Source of the DNA: JBFXAN01 sp050184225
Lineage (GTDB): Bacteria; Chloroflexota; Dehalococcoidia; CAUJGQ01
Direction of reading: 5' to 3'
Length of the DNA: 22,826 bases
Assembly: GCA_050184225.1 (NCBI GenBank)
Contig: JBFXAN010000103.1
Span: 1-22,826, forward strand
Shown: positions 14,148-21,494 of the stretch, piece after piece
Position numbering within the stretch: position 1 is the stretch's first letter
Layout of the letters: each line of letters opens with the position of its first letter
Translations under genes and position numbers: made by a program
The notes under the pieces: generated by a model
The model's database searches: none
What the model saw: only the letters and a program-made list of their open reading frames with translations
What the model was told of the DNA's origin: nothing

Positions 14148-15248
14148 TCAGGATTCCGGGCGGTCCTCACCGCCGCGGTTGCCTGGACCGCGGCGACGCC
14201 GGCGGCGGCGCTTTGGTGTGGGGTCGGTGGCCGGCATCCCTGGCTCATTGGCGACGACCGACTCGCGCTGCTGCTCGACCGCGGCGACTCCCGTTGCCGG
14301 TGCCGGGCGTGGCCGGCGCTCCGGGGGCCGTCGCTCGCGACGGCGTTCCTCACGCGGTGGCGGCATGGGATTGGAAGGTTCCGCGAACGCGGGCGGCAAC
14401 TCATCCAGCTCGGTTGGCGCTGCGATGATGCGGACGACGCCGCGCTCCATCGCCAGCGCCGAGGATGGCATCTCGACCACCTGGAAGTCGGCCATCTGCA
14501 GGGTGACGACCTGACGCAGCGCGTTGACACCGACGACCCGTGCATCACCGGCGGGCGTGCTCACCGCCGTTCCGACCCGCGGCAGCTCAGCCTTGAGCTG
14601 CTTGTACATGTCGTTCTCGTAGGAGAGGCAGCAGAGCAGGCGGCCGCACTGTCCCGAGATCTTGCTCGGATTGAGCGGTTGATTCTGCTCCTTCGCCATC
14701 CGGATCGAGATCGCCGGAAACGCCGTCAGCCAGGACGAGCAACAGAGCCGGCGGCCACAAACGCCGTATCCGCCTACCGCCTTGGCCTGGTCGCGGGGAC
14801 CCACTTGTCGAAGCTGCACCTGTGATTGCAGCTCGGACTGAAGTTCTTTGAGGAGGTCGCGCAGATCGACGCGGTTCTCGTTCGCGGGATTGAAATAAAT
14901 GGTGAGCCGGGAGCCGTCGAGATTGTAGGCTCCCGACACGACCTTGATCGGCACATCCATCCGCGCGACTACAGCACGGGCGCGGGACACGTCCTCCTCG
15001 GCCCGCGCCTTCAAGATCTGCATCCGCTCCAGATCCTCTTGATATGCCATCCGGACGATCGGCTTCAGCGTCTCGCTCAGTTCCGCGTTGACCACCTGAC
15101 GGGGCGCGATGATCACGCGACAGATCTCGAGACCGCGGCTGGTCTCGACGACGACGTATTCGCCGACCTCGATGTCCTCGAACCCGGCGGGAGAGAAGTA
15201 GTAGATCTTGCCTGCTTCCTGAAAGCGGACGCCGACAACGTTTTGCAT
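14148..15248 (-). CDS. ricT: PSP1-domain protein RicT (YaaT)
   Basis: 366 residues. The PSP1 core occupies about 1-270 and carries the family cysteines Cys164, 169 and 170 (CGRRLCC) and Cys201, 206 and 207 (CGRLLCC). In Bacillus subtilis RicT forms the RicAFT complex, which binds iron-sulfur clusters and assists RNase Y processing and development. The partners RicA and RicF are not in this window. The gene follows holB by nine bases, as in Bacillus (holB-yaaT), and has GGAG six bases before the ATG. Residues from about 290 form an Arg/Pro/Glu-rich low-complexity tail (PPPREERRRERRPPERRPR...) that the Bacillus protein does not have. The tail is basic and may bind RNA, which is inference. Confidence 0.92.
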   Translation of the reverse strand: MQNVVGVRFQEAGKIYYFSPAGFEDIEVGEYVVVETSRGLEICRVIIAPRQVVNAELSETLKPIVRMAYQEDLERMQILKARAEEDVSRARAVVARMDVPIKVVSGAYNLDGSRLTIYFNPANENRVDLRDLLKELQSELQSQVQLRQVGPRDQAKAVGGYGVCGRRLCCSSWLTAFPAISIRMAKEQNQPLNPSKISGQCGRLLCCLSYENDMYKQLKAELPRVGTAVSTPAGDARVVGVNALRQVVTLQMADFQVVEMPSSALAMERGVVRIIAAPTELDELPPAFAEPSNPMPPPREERRRERRPPERRPRPAPATGVAAVEQQRESVVANEPGMPATDPTPKRRRRRRRGPGNRGGEDRPES

Positions 15249-15257
15249 GATGGACTC

Positions 15258-16439
15258 CTACGGCGTGCGCTCGGAGGCGCCGGCGGCCGATGCGGCCACG
15301 ACTGCCCGGCGCCCTCCGGCACGTATGACTTCCGGTGGCTCAATCGCACTCGGAAGCCGCAGCATCAGCGCCTCGAGCGCAAGCCTGGGGTTGACATTTT
15401 GTTCGAGGTCGCGGCGGGCCTGGCGGATCGCGCGCACGCCGGCAGCGGCAGACTCGACACCGAGCCGGTCCGCCTGAACCCGCAGGTCCGACGCCCGTTC
15501 GGCGTTGACGATCGCGGCGTCGGCGCCGCCCGCTACCAGCAACAGATCGCGCCACCACTCGACCCAGGTATCGAGAACGATGAAGACTTCGGTGCGGGTG
15601 CGCGCCTTGCCGTCCTTGGGCGGCGCCGCCTCGGATTGTTCGCCACCCGCCTCACCCTTCGCTCGTTCGCGGCGGGCAAAGGCATCCGCCAGTCGTTGCG
15701 CCTCGGCAAAGCGCGGCTCGACGCCGGATGAGGCCACACGCGAGGCGAGGTCGAGCGCGGCCGCCCGACGTACATCGAAGTCGGGATCACGGAGCGCGTC
15801 GACGGCGCGGCCGATCCGGCCACCGAAGATCCGGCTGAGCCGGGCGGCGTGATCGGGTGTGGCGCCGAACCGCTCGACCAATGCATGTTCCGTCTCGGAG
15901 GGGCGGAGTGCGCGCAAGGCAACCCGTCGGCAGCGGGAACGCACGGTTTCGCTCAGGCCCTCTTCGGTTGCGGTGACGAGCAGGATCACGGCACGGTCCG
16001 GCGGTTCTTCAAGGGTCTTCAGGAACGCGTCGGCGGCCTGCGCGTTCATCGCATCGGCCGGATCGACGATGATCACGCGCCGCTGTCCCTCGAATGGCGC
16101 CAGCCCGAGCACGCGCTCGATGCGGCGCACCTGGCAGATGCGGATATCTCGGCCGGCGTCGGTGGCGTGATCGTGCTCCGCTTCATCACAGATGCCGCCC
16201 GGCGCGATTACCTCAACATCGGGATGTTTGCCCGCATCAATCCGGCGGCAGACGGAACATTCGCGACAAGGAGGGTCCGCCGACGGGCAACTGACGGCCT
16301 TGGCGAGCTCAAGCGCCAGGGCGCCCTTGCCGATGCCGGACGGACCGCAGAACAGGTAGGCGTGCGCCAGGCGCCCTTCGGCGATCGAGCGGTTGATCGC
16401 GGCGACCGCTTCGACATGGCCGATGATCGATCGAATCAT
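15258..16439 (-). CDS. holB: DNA polymerase III delta' subunit (clamp loader)
   Basis: 393 residues from the ATG at 16439, with GGAGA six bases upstream; the in-frame ATG at 16478 would overlap lysA. The AAA+ clamp-loader fold is clear: AHAYLFCGPSGIGKG with the P-loop at 32-39, a four-cysteine zinc site (Cys51, 58, 61, 64), VIIVDPADAMN as Walker B (122-132), the conserved TLEEPP (142-147) and the SRC motif (168-170) that contacts the neighbouring ATP site. Walker A is intact, whereas E. coli delta' has a degenerate one. The C-terminal part has the collar helices, with a charged insert around 265-285. It sits between lysA and ricT and should be co-transcribed with both. Confidence 0.93.
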   Translation of the reverse strand: MIRSIIGHVEAVAAINRSIAEGRLAHAYLFCGPSGIGKGALALELAKAVSCPSADPPCRECSVCRRIDAGKHPDVEVIAPGGICDEAEHDHATDAGRDIRICQVRRIERVLGLAPFEGQRRVIIVDPADAMNAQAADAFLKTLEEPPDRAVILLVTATEEGLSETVRSRCRRVALRALRPSETEHALVERFGATPDHAARLSRIFGGRIGRAVDALRDPDFDVRRAAALDLASRVASSGVEPRFAEAQRLADAFARRERAKGEAGGEQSEAAPPKDGKARTRTEVFIVLDTWVEWWRDLLLVAGGADAAIVNAERASDLRVQADRLGVESAAAGVRAIRQARRDLEQNVNPRLALEALMLRLPSAIEPPEVIRAGGRRAVVAASAAGASERTP

Positions 16440-16470
16440 GGCCGGCTCTCCGAGGGACAGTCGCAGGAAG

Positions 16471-17805
16471 TCACGCAAGCTCCGTTCTCAGCAGGTCCTC
16501 ATAGGTCTCCCGCCGGCGGACGAGACGGGCGGCGCCGTCGCGGACGAAGACGACGGCGGGCCGCAGCGCGCCGTTGTAGTTGCTCGCCATCGCCGGCGCA
16601 TAGGCGCCACTGGCGGGGACGGCGAGAACATCACCGGAGCGCAGTTCAGGCAGGTCGATATCACGGATCAGAATGTCGCCGGACTCGCAGTACTTGCCGG
16701 CGATCGTGACCGTCGCGTCCGGGGACTCCTGGGGACGGTTGGCGATGATCGCTTCGTAGCGGGCGTCGTACATCGCCGGACGAATGTTGTCGGCCATGCC
16801 GCCATCGATCGAGACGTAGCGGCGGACACCAGGAATGTCCTTGATCGACCCGACCGTATAGAGGGCGACACCCGCGCGGGCCACCATCGACCGACCCGGC
16901 TCGACAAAGAGCCGCAGCGGCGGCAGTCCATACCGTTCGCGGGCGGCGCTGACGGCGTTGACCACGATCGCGGCGTAGGCATCGGGTTCGGGCGGCGGCG
17001 CATCGGCGAGATATTGCACGGCGAAGCCGCCACCCGGACTGAACTCCGTAGGGATGTACCCGGTACGGTCGCGTTGCGCCGCGGCGAAGCCAAGCATCAC
17101 GTCGGCGACCTGCTCATACGACTCGATCTCGAAGATCTGCGAGCCGATGTGACAGTGGTAGCCGAGCAGCGTCAGGTGGTTGGCGGCGAGTGTCCGGTTC
17201 ACCGCCTCGGCGGCGTCGCCGTTCTCGATCGTGAAACCGAACTTGGTATCGATCTGACCGGTGCTGATCTTGGCATGCGTGTGCGGATCGATACCGGGCG
17301 CGAGACGAAGGAGGACGGATTGATTGCGGCCGGCCTCGCCGGCGATCCGGTCCAGCACTTCGATCTCGTAGAAGTTGTCGACAACGACACGGCCAATACC
17401 GGCCGCCACGGCCTCGCGTAGCTCCTGCGGGGTCTTGTTGTTGCCGTGGAGATGGATGCGCTCGGGAGGAAAGCCGGCGGCAAGCGCGATCGCAAGCTCG
17501 CCACCAGAAACAACGTCGAGGCCCAGCCCTTCTTCCTGCATGACCTTGAGGACGGCGAGGCCGATATACGCCTTCGATGCGTAGGCCACCATCGTGTCGG
17601 GATTGTGGCGCGTGAACGATCCGACGAACGCACGGGCCTGATCGCGTAGAAGTTGCTCGTCAAAGACGTAGAGGGGCGTGCCGTACTCGCGGGCGAGCTC
17701 GACCGTGTCACAGCCACCGATCGCGAGATGGCCGCGCTCGTTGACGGTGGCAGTCGAAGGCAAGACCCCCTGCAACGGCATGGTGGGCGAAAGTTGTTGC
17801 GTCAC
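16471..17805 (-). CDS. lysA: Diaminopimelate decarboxylase
   Basis: 444 residues, normal for LysA. It catalyses the last step of lysine synthesis, meso-diaminopimelate to L-lysine, with PLP. Visible motifs: the PLP lysine Lys78 in YASKAY, HCHIGSQ (217-223), SPGGGF phosphate-binding glycines (256-261), EPGRSMV (302-308), the substrate-binding CESGD (373-377) and AYAPAMASNYN (401-411). The fold-type III alanine-racemase-like barrel is complete. The start is the GTG at 17805, supported by GGAG six bases upstream; an ATG at 17781 is the alternative. It is the first gene of the tight run lysA-holB-ricT-methyltransferase, with 31, 9 and 4 bases between genes. The 282 bases upstream hold a REP-like hairpin. 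Confidence 0.96.
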   Translation of the reverse strand: MTQQLSPTMPLQGVLPSTATVNERGHLAIGGCDTVELAREYGTPLYVFDEQLLRDQARAFVGSFTRHNPDTMVAYASKAYIGLAVLKVMQEEGLGLDVVSGGELAIALAAGFPPERIHLHGNNKTPQELREAVAAGIGRVVVDNFYEIEVLDRIAGEAGRNQSVLLRLAPGIDPHTHAKISTGQIDTKFGFTIENGDAAEAVNRTLAANHLTLLGYHCHIGSQIFEIESYEQVADVMLGFAAAQRDRTGYIPTEFSPGGGFAVQYLADAPPPEPDAYAAIVVNAVSAARERYGLPPLRLFVEPGRSMVARAGVALYTVGSIKDIPGVRRYVSIDGGMADNIRPAMYDARYEAIIANRPQESPDATVTIAGKYCESGDILIRDIDLPELRSGDVLAVPASGAYAPAMASNYNGALRPAVVFVRDGAARLVRRRETYEDLLRTELA

Positions 17806-17978
17806 GCTGCGCTCCGGGTGGGAATTCCGAACGTCCTACCCAGGGACCGGGAGGGGCGATTCGTACCGATACCACGACGAGTGTACCAGACCGGCCGGTG
17901 CCTGCCGGTGGCGCGTGTGTGGCGTCCGGCGGCTTGGTCTTGAACACCCCTACGAAATAGCCGGAATATGTGTGTCTG

Positions 17979-18058
17979 CCTGGGAGCGCGGGTTGCCAGC
18001 CCGCTGGTCAGTCTATTGGGTTTGTGCCATCGGCGGGCTGGCAGCCCGCGCTCCCAGG
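17979..18058. repeat. REP-like GC-rich hairpin, family A, copy 2
   Basis: Arms 17979-18004 and 18033-18058 pair over 26 bases with one T-G wobble around a 28-base loop. The outer CCTGGGAGCGCGGG and the AGCCCGC segment match copy 1 at 167-244, while the loop sequence differs. It lies between the histidine kinase and lysA, both on the minus strand, and may stabilise or end the kinase message. Apart from it the 17806-18087 gap shows no gene. Confidence 0.85.
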
Positions 18059-18087
18059 GCGGCATCTCAGTTCGTGCAGACACTGGC

Positions 18088-19797
18088 CTAGGAGGTTGGG
18101 CCACCGACGATGGCAAGGGGCAACCGGACGGTGAAGGTGGAACCATCGCCCTCAGAGCTGACCACGGAGAGGGCGCCGCCGTGCTGCTCGACGATCTGCC
18201 TGGCGCCGGAGAGTCCGATCCCGGTGCCGGAGATGATCTCGGCAACGTTCTCACCGCGATGATAATGGTCGAAGACGTAGGGCAGGTCCTTTTGGGGAAT
18301 GCCCATGCCGTGGTCTTCGACGCTGAGCACGGCCCACTCCGCTGCTGCTTGAAAGCCGTTTGCGCCGACATGTGGTGCCCCCCGCACTTCACGGCACAGT
18401 TGAACCGTGATGTCACCGCCGGCGGGGCTGTACTTGATCGCATTGCCGAGAAGGTTGGCGACGACCCGTTCGAGCCGTTCTCCGTCCCAGAGACCGGTGA
18501 TCGATTCGAGGGTAGCGTTGACCCGGATCGCATGGCGGTCGGTCGTCTTCTGCTGTTCGGCGGCGACCCGTCGCGTGAGGGCAACGATGTCGGTCGGGCG
18601 GCGCTGGAGTTCCAGCACGGCGCCGCGCTGGAAGCGGGCGACGTCGAGCAAGTCGTTGATCTGGCGGGTCATGCGATTCGCCGCCGCATCAATTTCGGCC
18701 AGGCTGTCCAGCAGCCATGGCGCATCATTTCTGCCGAGCCGGATGACGCGTCGCTGGAGGAGCTGGGCAAGCGACTTGATCGCGGTCAGCGGCGTCTTGA
18801 GATCGTGCGATGCGGCGGATATAAATGCGTCGACCTGGCCGATCGCGTTGAGCTGACGGTCATACGCCCGAGAGAGCCGGTTGACCAGCCGGTAGGCCAG
18901 CACCGAGATCACGACGGCTGTAATGCCGATCAGGATCAACTGGGTTCGAAGATCGTTGCGAATCGTGCTGAAGGCGGCGCCGGCCGGTTGAGAAATGACC
19001 ACCGACCACGGCGCCGCCGGGACGGGTGCGTAGGCGATCAGCGTGGCGGGGCTGTCATCGCCGGTCACCGTCACACCGCTCCCTCCCGCGTGAATCGCCT
19101 CGACATCCCAACGCCGGTCGACAAGGTCGCGGGCAGGCAGTGCTTCGGGGTCGGAGTGCGCGATCACATTCCCGAGAGCATCGATCACCGTGCTCTCGAT
19201 ACCGTCCTCGTGATCCGCGGCAGCCAGCGCGGCGTTCAACTTTCCGGTCGAGAGCCAGGCGATGAGGACGCCCTTCGACCCATTGACAAACTCGATCGGG
19301 GCGGCCAGGGGAACGGTGGGGAATTGGCCACCTTCTCCGATGGCGGGCGGACCGATGACCGGACGGTTCGTGGAGATCACGTCTTGAAGGAAGGACCGGT
19401 CAGCGATATGGCTGTCCGAAAGATCTGGGCCGGTACCGATGATGTTCGTGCCAGCGGACTCGAAGACGGCCAGGCTCTCCCAATCGGGGGTATCGGCGAG
19501 CGCCTGATCGAGGAAGCCGCGCAGGTCGGGCCGGTTTCCGAGGTCCCGGATGTCGGGGCTTCGCGCCAGCGCCTGCACGGTCGCCAGCCGGGCATCGACG
19601 AAAGACGAAAGGGATTGCGCGGACAGCTGTGCCCGTGCCAGGCGTTCCGATCGGACGCGCGCCTCCGACGCGTCTGCGCCCTGCCAGACACTCATGGCTG
19701 TGAGGGCGAGCGGGATGAGCAGTAGACCGATCACCCCGAGGATGTAGAGTCGGGGAGACCAGCGTCCGTCAGCCCGCGTGCGAGGATTGTTCCGCAT
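18088..19797 (-). CDS. Membrane sensor histidine kinase with extracytoplasmic (Cache-like) sensor, orphan
   Basis: 569 residues from the ATG at 19797; in-frame starts at 19848, 19881 and 19908 would add an unlikely leader, the last two overlapping the Nudix gene. Layout: TM1 at about 17-38; an extracytoplasmic domain of ~245 residues resembling double-Cache sensors, seen as DIRDLGNRPDLRGFLDQAL and DLSDSHIADRSFLQDV; then TM2 at about 286-305. A HisKA box with phospho-acceptor His331 (SHDLKTPLTAI) and the HATPase_c boxes VANLLGNAIKYSP, DHGMGIP and GTGIGLSGARQIVEQHGG follow. There is no obvious HAMP domain between TM2 and HisKA. All catalytic boxes look intact. No response regulator lies in the window, so it is an orphan here. 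Cache sensors usually bind small acids or amino acids, and the ligand is unknown. Confidence 0.92.
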   Translation of the reverse strand: MRNNPRTRADGRWSPRLYILGVIGLLLIPLALTAMSVWQGADASEARVRSERLARAQLSAQSLSSFVDARLATVQALARSPDIRDLGNRPDLRGFLDQALADTPDWESLAVFESAGTNIIGTGPDLSDSHIADRSFLQDVISTNRPVIGPPAIGEGGQFPTVPLAAPIEFVNGSKGVLIAWLSTGKLNAALAAADHEDGIESTVIDALGNVIAHSDPEALPARDLVDRRWDVEAIHAGGSGVTVTGDDSPATLIAYAPVPAAPWSVVISQPAGAAFSTIRNDLRTQLILIGITAVVISVLAYRLVNRLSRAYDRQLNAIGQVDAFISAASHDLKTPLTAIKSLAQLLQRRVIRLGRNDAPWLLDSLAEIDAAANRMTRQINDLLDVARFQRGAVLELQRRPTDIVALTRRVAAEQQKTTDRHAIRVNATLESITGLWDGERLERVVANLLGNAIKYSPAGGDITVQLCREVRGAPHVGANGFQAAAEWAVLSVEDHGMGIPQKDLPYVFDHYHRGENVAEIISGTGIGLSGARQIVEQHGGALSVVSSEGDGSTFTVRLPLAIVGGPTS

Positions 19798-19871
19798 CTC
19801 GACAGCGCCGCCACCTTTAGACCTCGATACGATACCGAACGATCGCATCGCTCGGATACGGCCCTCTGTCG

Positions 19872-20381
19872 TTATGGACATCGGCGCGCGGCGCCGCTTC
19901 GCCGCCACTCGAGCCAGGCGCGCATAATCGCGGGGTCGTGGTGAAACGCCGGCGGTGGCAAGGCGTCGATGGGAAAGAAGCGTACTTCGTACGCTTCGTC
20001 ACCGGCGACCGGTTCACCGTCGCCGGCCGCGGCAGCGAAGGCCAGAAAGATGACACGGCTCTCCGGCTCCTGGTAGACCCCGAGCAGGTGTTCGATCCGA
20101 ACGGTCAGCCCGGTTTCCTCCCGTGCCTCGCGCACGGCGGCGGCATAGACATCCTCAAATGCGTCGACAAACCCGGAGGGAAATGACCAGGCGCCCATCT
20201 TTGGCTCGTGGTTGCGTCGCGTCAGCAGGATCGAGCCGTCTCGCTCGGCGACGACGCCAACCGCGACCTTCGGATCGTCGAAGTGCACGTGACCGCAGTC
20301 CGGGCAGACGGGCCGCTCTCGACCGAAGGCGAGCCGCTGTACCAACCGCGCGCCGCAATTCAGACAATACGTGGCAGGCAT
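19872..20381 (-). CDS. Nudix hydrolase with N-terminal zinc ribbon
   Basis: 169 residues from the ATG at 20381; a TTG at 20390 would add three. A zinc ribbon with Cys6/Cys9 (YCLNCG) and Cys26/Cys29 (VCPDCG) precedes the Nudix fold. The Nudix box GFVDAFEDVYAAAVREAREE followed by TGL (70-92) keeps all the signature residues G, E, R, E, x, x, E, E, x, G. The ribbon-plus-Nudix order resembles NADH pyrophosphatase-type and ADP-ribose pyrophosphatase-type proteins, which cleave nucleoside diphosphates linked to another moiety. The NudC SQPWPFPxS motif is not present. Here WSFPSGFVD occupies that region, so substrate cannot be named. It is 74 bases upstream of the kinase on the same strand and may share its transcript. 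Confidence 0.9.
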   Translation of the reverse strand: MPATYCLNCGARLVQRLAFGRERPVCPDCGHVHFDDPKVAVGVVAERDGSILLTRRNHEPKMGAWSFPSGFVDAFEDVYAAAVREAREETGLTVRIEHLLGVYQEPESRVIFLAFAAAAGDGEPVAGDEAYEVRFFPIDALPPPAFHHDPAIMRAWLEWRRSGAARRCP

Positions 20382-20649
20382 GTTTCGCAATCCGGCGGCG
20401 TGAGCGCCGTGAGTCTATGGTAGCGAGTTCGAGGTGACCATGCGTTCGTCCGGTTGGTTTCGATAGACCCAGACCAGGGTGGATCGTGCCAGACGTAAGA
20501 GATCCCGCCGACCGGCTCGGGCGGCACTATCCTAACGGGGTCTGATGAAACAGCCGCTGTCATACGGGCGTTGTACTGTTGGGTGATCCGCGCGGCCATC
20601 GGTCAGCGTATCTTCGGTGACGGCGGGAGCGGCACTCGTTTGTGAAGGC

Positions 20650-20678
20650 TTGCACTTTTGCCGAGCGCCGGGCACAAT
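20650..20678 (+). promoter_or_regulatory. Sigma70-like promoter upstream of greA-like gene
   Basis: TTGCAC (20650-20655), a 17-base spacer and CACAAT (20673-20678) give a reasonable -35/-10 pair. The predicted start near 20685 gives a leader of about 167 bases before the ATG at 20852. It is the best match in the 470-base gap on this strand. Confidence 0.5.
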
Positions 20679-20681
20679 GGT

Positions 20682-20699
20682 TTGTGAGTTCCGTCACAA
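20682..20699. promoter_or_regulatory. CRP/FNR-type palindrome TTGTGA-N6-TCACAA
   Basis: The 18-base element has perfect six-base arms and contains the exact CRP core TGTGA-N6-TCACA. It begins four bases after the -10 hexamer, covering the predicted start site, where a bound dimer would repress. It could instead serve an undetected promoter. No CRP-family gene is in the window. Confidence 0.5.
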
Positions 20700-20712
20700 T
20701 AATCCTCCTGCA

Positions 20713-20753
20713 AGTGAGGTACGGTGGATCTCCTGGGGCGAGGATCACTCACT
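20713..20753 (+). promoter_or_regulatory. Leader stem-loop in greA-like transcript
   Basis: AGTGAG (20713-20718) pairs with CTCACT (20748-20753). Inside, GATCTCCT (20727-20734) can pair with AGGATC (20741-20746) with bulges around a GGGGCG loop. It lies about 30 bases after the predicted transcription start. Its function is unknown. Confidence 0.3.
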
Positions 20754-20820
20754 GAGCAATTGGATATCGCCTGTTCGGAGCATTCTCAGCCACCAGCCGC
20801 TTACTACGCTACATGTCACC

Positions 20821-20835
20821 GGGCGGTCGCCGCCC
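20821..20835 (+). promoter_or_regulatory. GC hairpin abutting the greA-like Shine-Dalgarno
   Basis: GGGCGG (20821-20826) and CCGCCC (20830-20835) form a perfect six-base all-GC stem with a three-base loop. It ends two bases before AAGGAG (20838-20843), the ribosome site of the ATG at 20852. Such a stem may limit ribosome access or protect the 5' side of the message. Confidence 0.4.
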
Positions 20836-20851
20836 TGAAGGAGAACGAACG

Positions 20852-21331
20852 ATGCAAATTCATGAGACGCTGTTCCTGACGAGTGAGGGGATCAAGGCGC
20901 TCAAGGATGAACTTGACTATCTCCGGATTACCCGTCGCCGCGAGATCGCGGATATGCTGCGGGATAGCCGCGAAAACGACTACAGCATCGAAGCCGATGC
21001 TCCCTATGACCCGGCCAGGGACGAGCAGGCGTTCGTCGAGGGCCGTATCCTCGAGCTCGAGCAGATGCTGGCAAGCGCCCAGGTGATCGACGAAGAGGCC
21101 GGCCGGCGGGCGGGACGTGTTGCCCTGGGCAGCACCGTCGTCGTCGAGGATGCCCGCGGCAAGTCGCTCACCTATCAGATCGTTGACAGCGCCGAAACGG
21201 ACCCGTCTCAGGGCAAGGTGAGCGACGAGTCACCGGTTGGAAAGGCGCTGCTCGGCGCCGCTCCCGGCGACACTGTGACAGTCCACGCGCCCGCCGGACA
21301 AAAGACGATCACGATCCGCGAGCTGCGATAA
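20852..21331 (+). CDS. greA: GreA-family transcription cleavage factor with altered tip
   Basis: 159 residues, the normal GreA length. The ATG at 20852 follows AAGGAG by eight bases, which excludes the longer frame from 20813. The N-terminal coiled coil (about 10-80) is LTSEGIKALKDELDYLR ... RDEQAFVEGRILELEQML. The C-terminal FKBP-like domain ends DESPVGKALLGAAPGDTVTV. GreA enters the RNA polymerase secondary channel and stimulates cleavage of backtracked RNA through acidic residues at the coiled-coil tip, in a GDLSENAEY-type motif. Here that tip reads NDYSIEADAPYDPARDEQ, two residues longer, with several acidic residues kept but the NAEY core altered. It may be the sole GreA or a paralogue with changed activity; other copies cannot be judged from this window. 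Confidence 0.9.
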   Translation: MQIHETLFLTSEGIKALKDELDYLRITRRREIADMLRDSRENDYSIEADAPYDPARDEQAFVEGRILELEQMLASAQVIDEEAGRRAGRVALGSTVVVEDARGKSLTYQIVDSAETDPSQGKVSDESPVGKALLGAAPGDTVTVHAPAGQKTITIRELR

Positions 21332-21366
21332 TACCACCGCGCCACGTTCAACGTTCGATGTACGCG

Positions 21367-21420
21367 CTGCCCTCTGACCGGCACAAGCATGCATGATGCT
21401 TCCCCGGACTCCGAGGGCAG
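21367..21420. terminator. 54-base imperfect palindrome between convergent greA-like and VIT1 genes
   Basis: Three nested stems line up: CTGCCCTC/GAGGGCAG (21367-21374/21413-21420), CCGG/CCGG (21378-21381/21404-21407) and AAGCAT/ATGCTT (21385-21390/21396-21401) around loop GCATG. It begins 36 bases after the greA-like stop and ends 75 bases before the stop of the opposing gene. A bidirectional terminator is likely although no T-run follows. Confidence 0.5.
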
Positions 21421-21494
21421 TGACGCTCTTTCCGATCACGGTCACGTCCATCAGGTTGAGGCTATCCACCCGTGGAGACGTCAAGGGCCGCGCC

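Larger units (their letters stand above)
20382..20851. other. 470-base divergent intergenic region with regulatory sites
   Basis: This gap lies between the divergent Nudix and greA-like genes. ORFs here (for example 20360-20599 and 20560-20748 on the minus strand) are short, lack ribosome sites and resemble no family. The left half (20382-20640) shows no recognisable RNA gene. The right half carries a promoter, a CRP/FNR-type palindrome and two leader hairpins, listed separately. Confidence 0.6.

Noticed and set aside
13046..14548. 500-codon version of the THUMP methyltransferase
   Set aside because: The extra N-terminal 135 residues overlap ricT in another frame and are Ser/Arg-rich shadow sequence; the ATG at 14143, four bases after the ricT stop, fits the family start.
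16393..17421. 342-codon plus-strand frame opposite lysA
   Set aside because: It lies across lysA, whose motifs are complete; composition is that of a shadow frame and no ribosome site or motif supports it.
17968..19725. 585-codon open frame on the plus strand opposite the histidine kinase
   Set aside because: It is antisense to a clear kinase with all catalytic boxes, starts inside a REP hairpin, and has the Arg/Gly/Asp-rich composition of GC-driven shadow frames. No family resemblance was seen.
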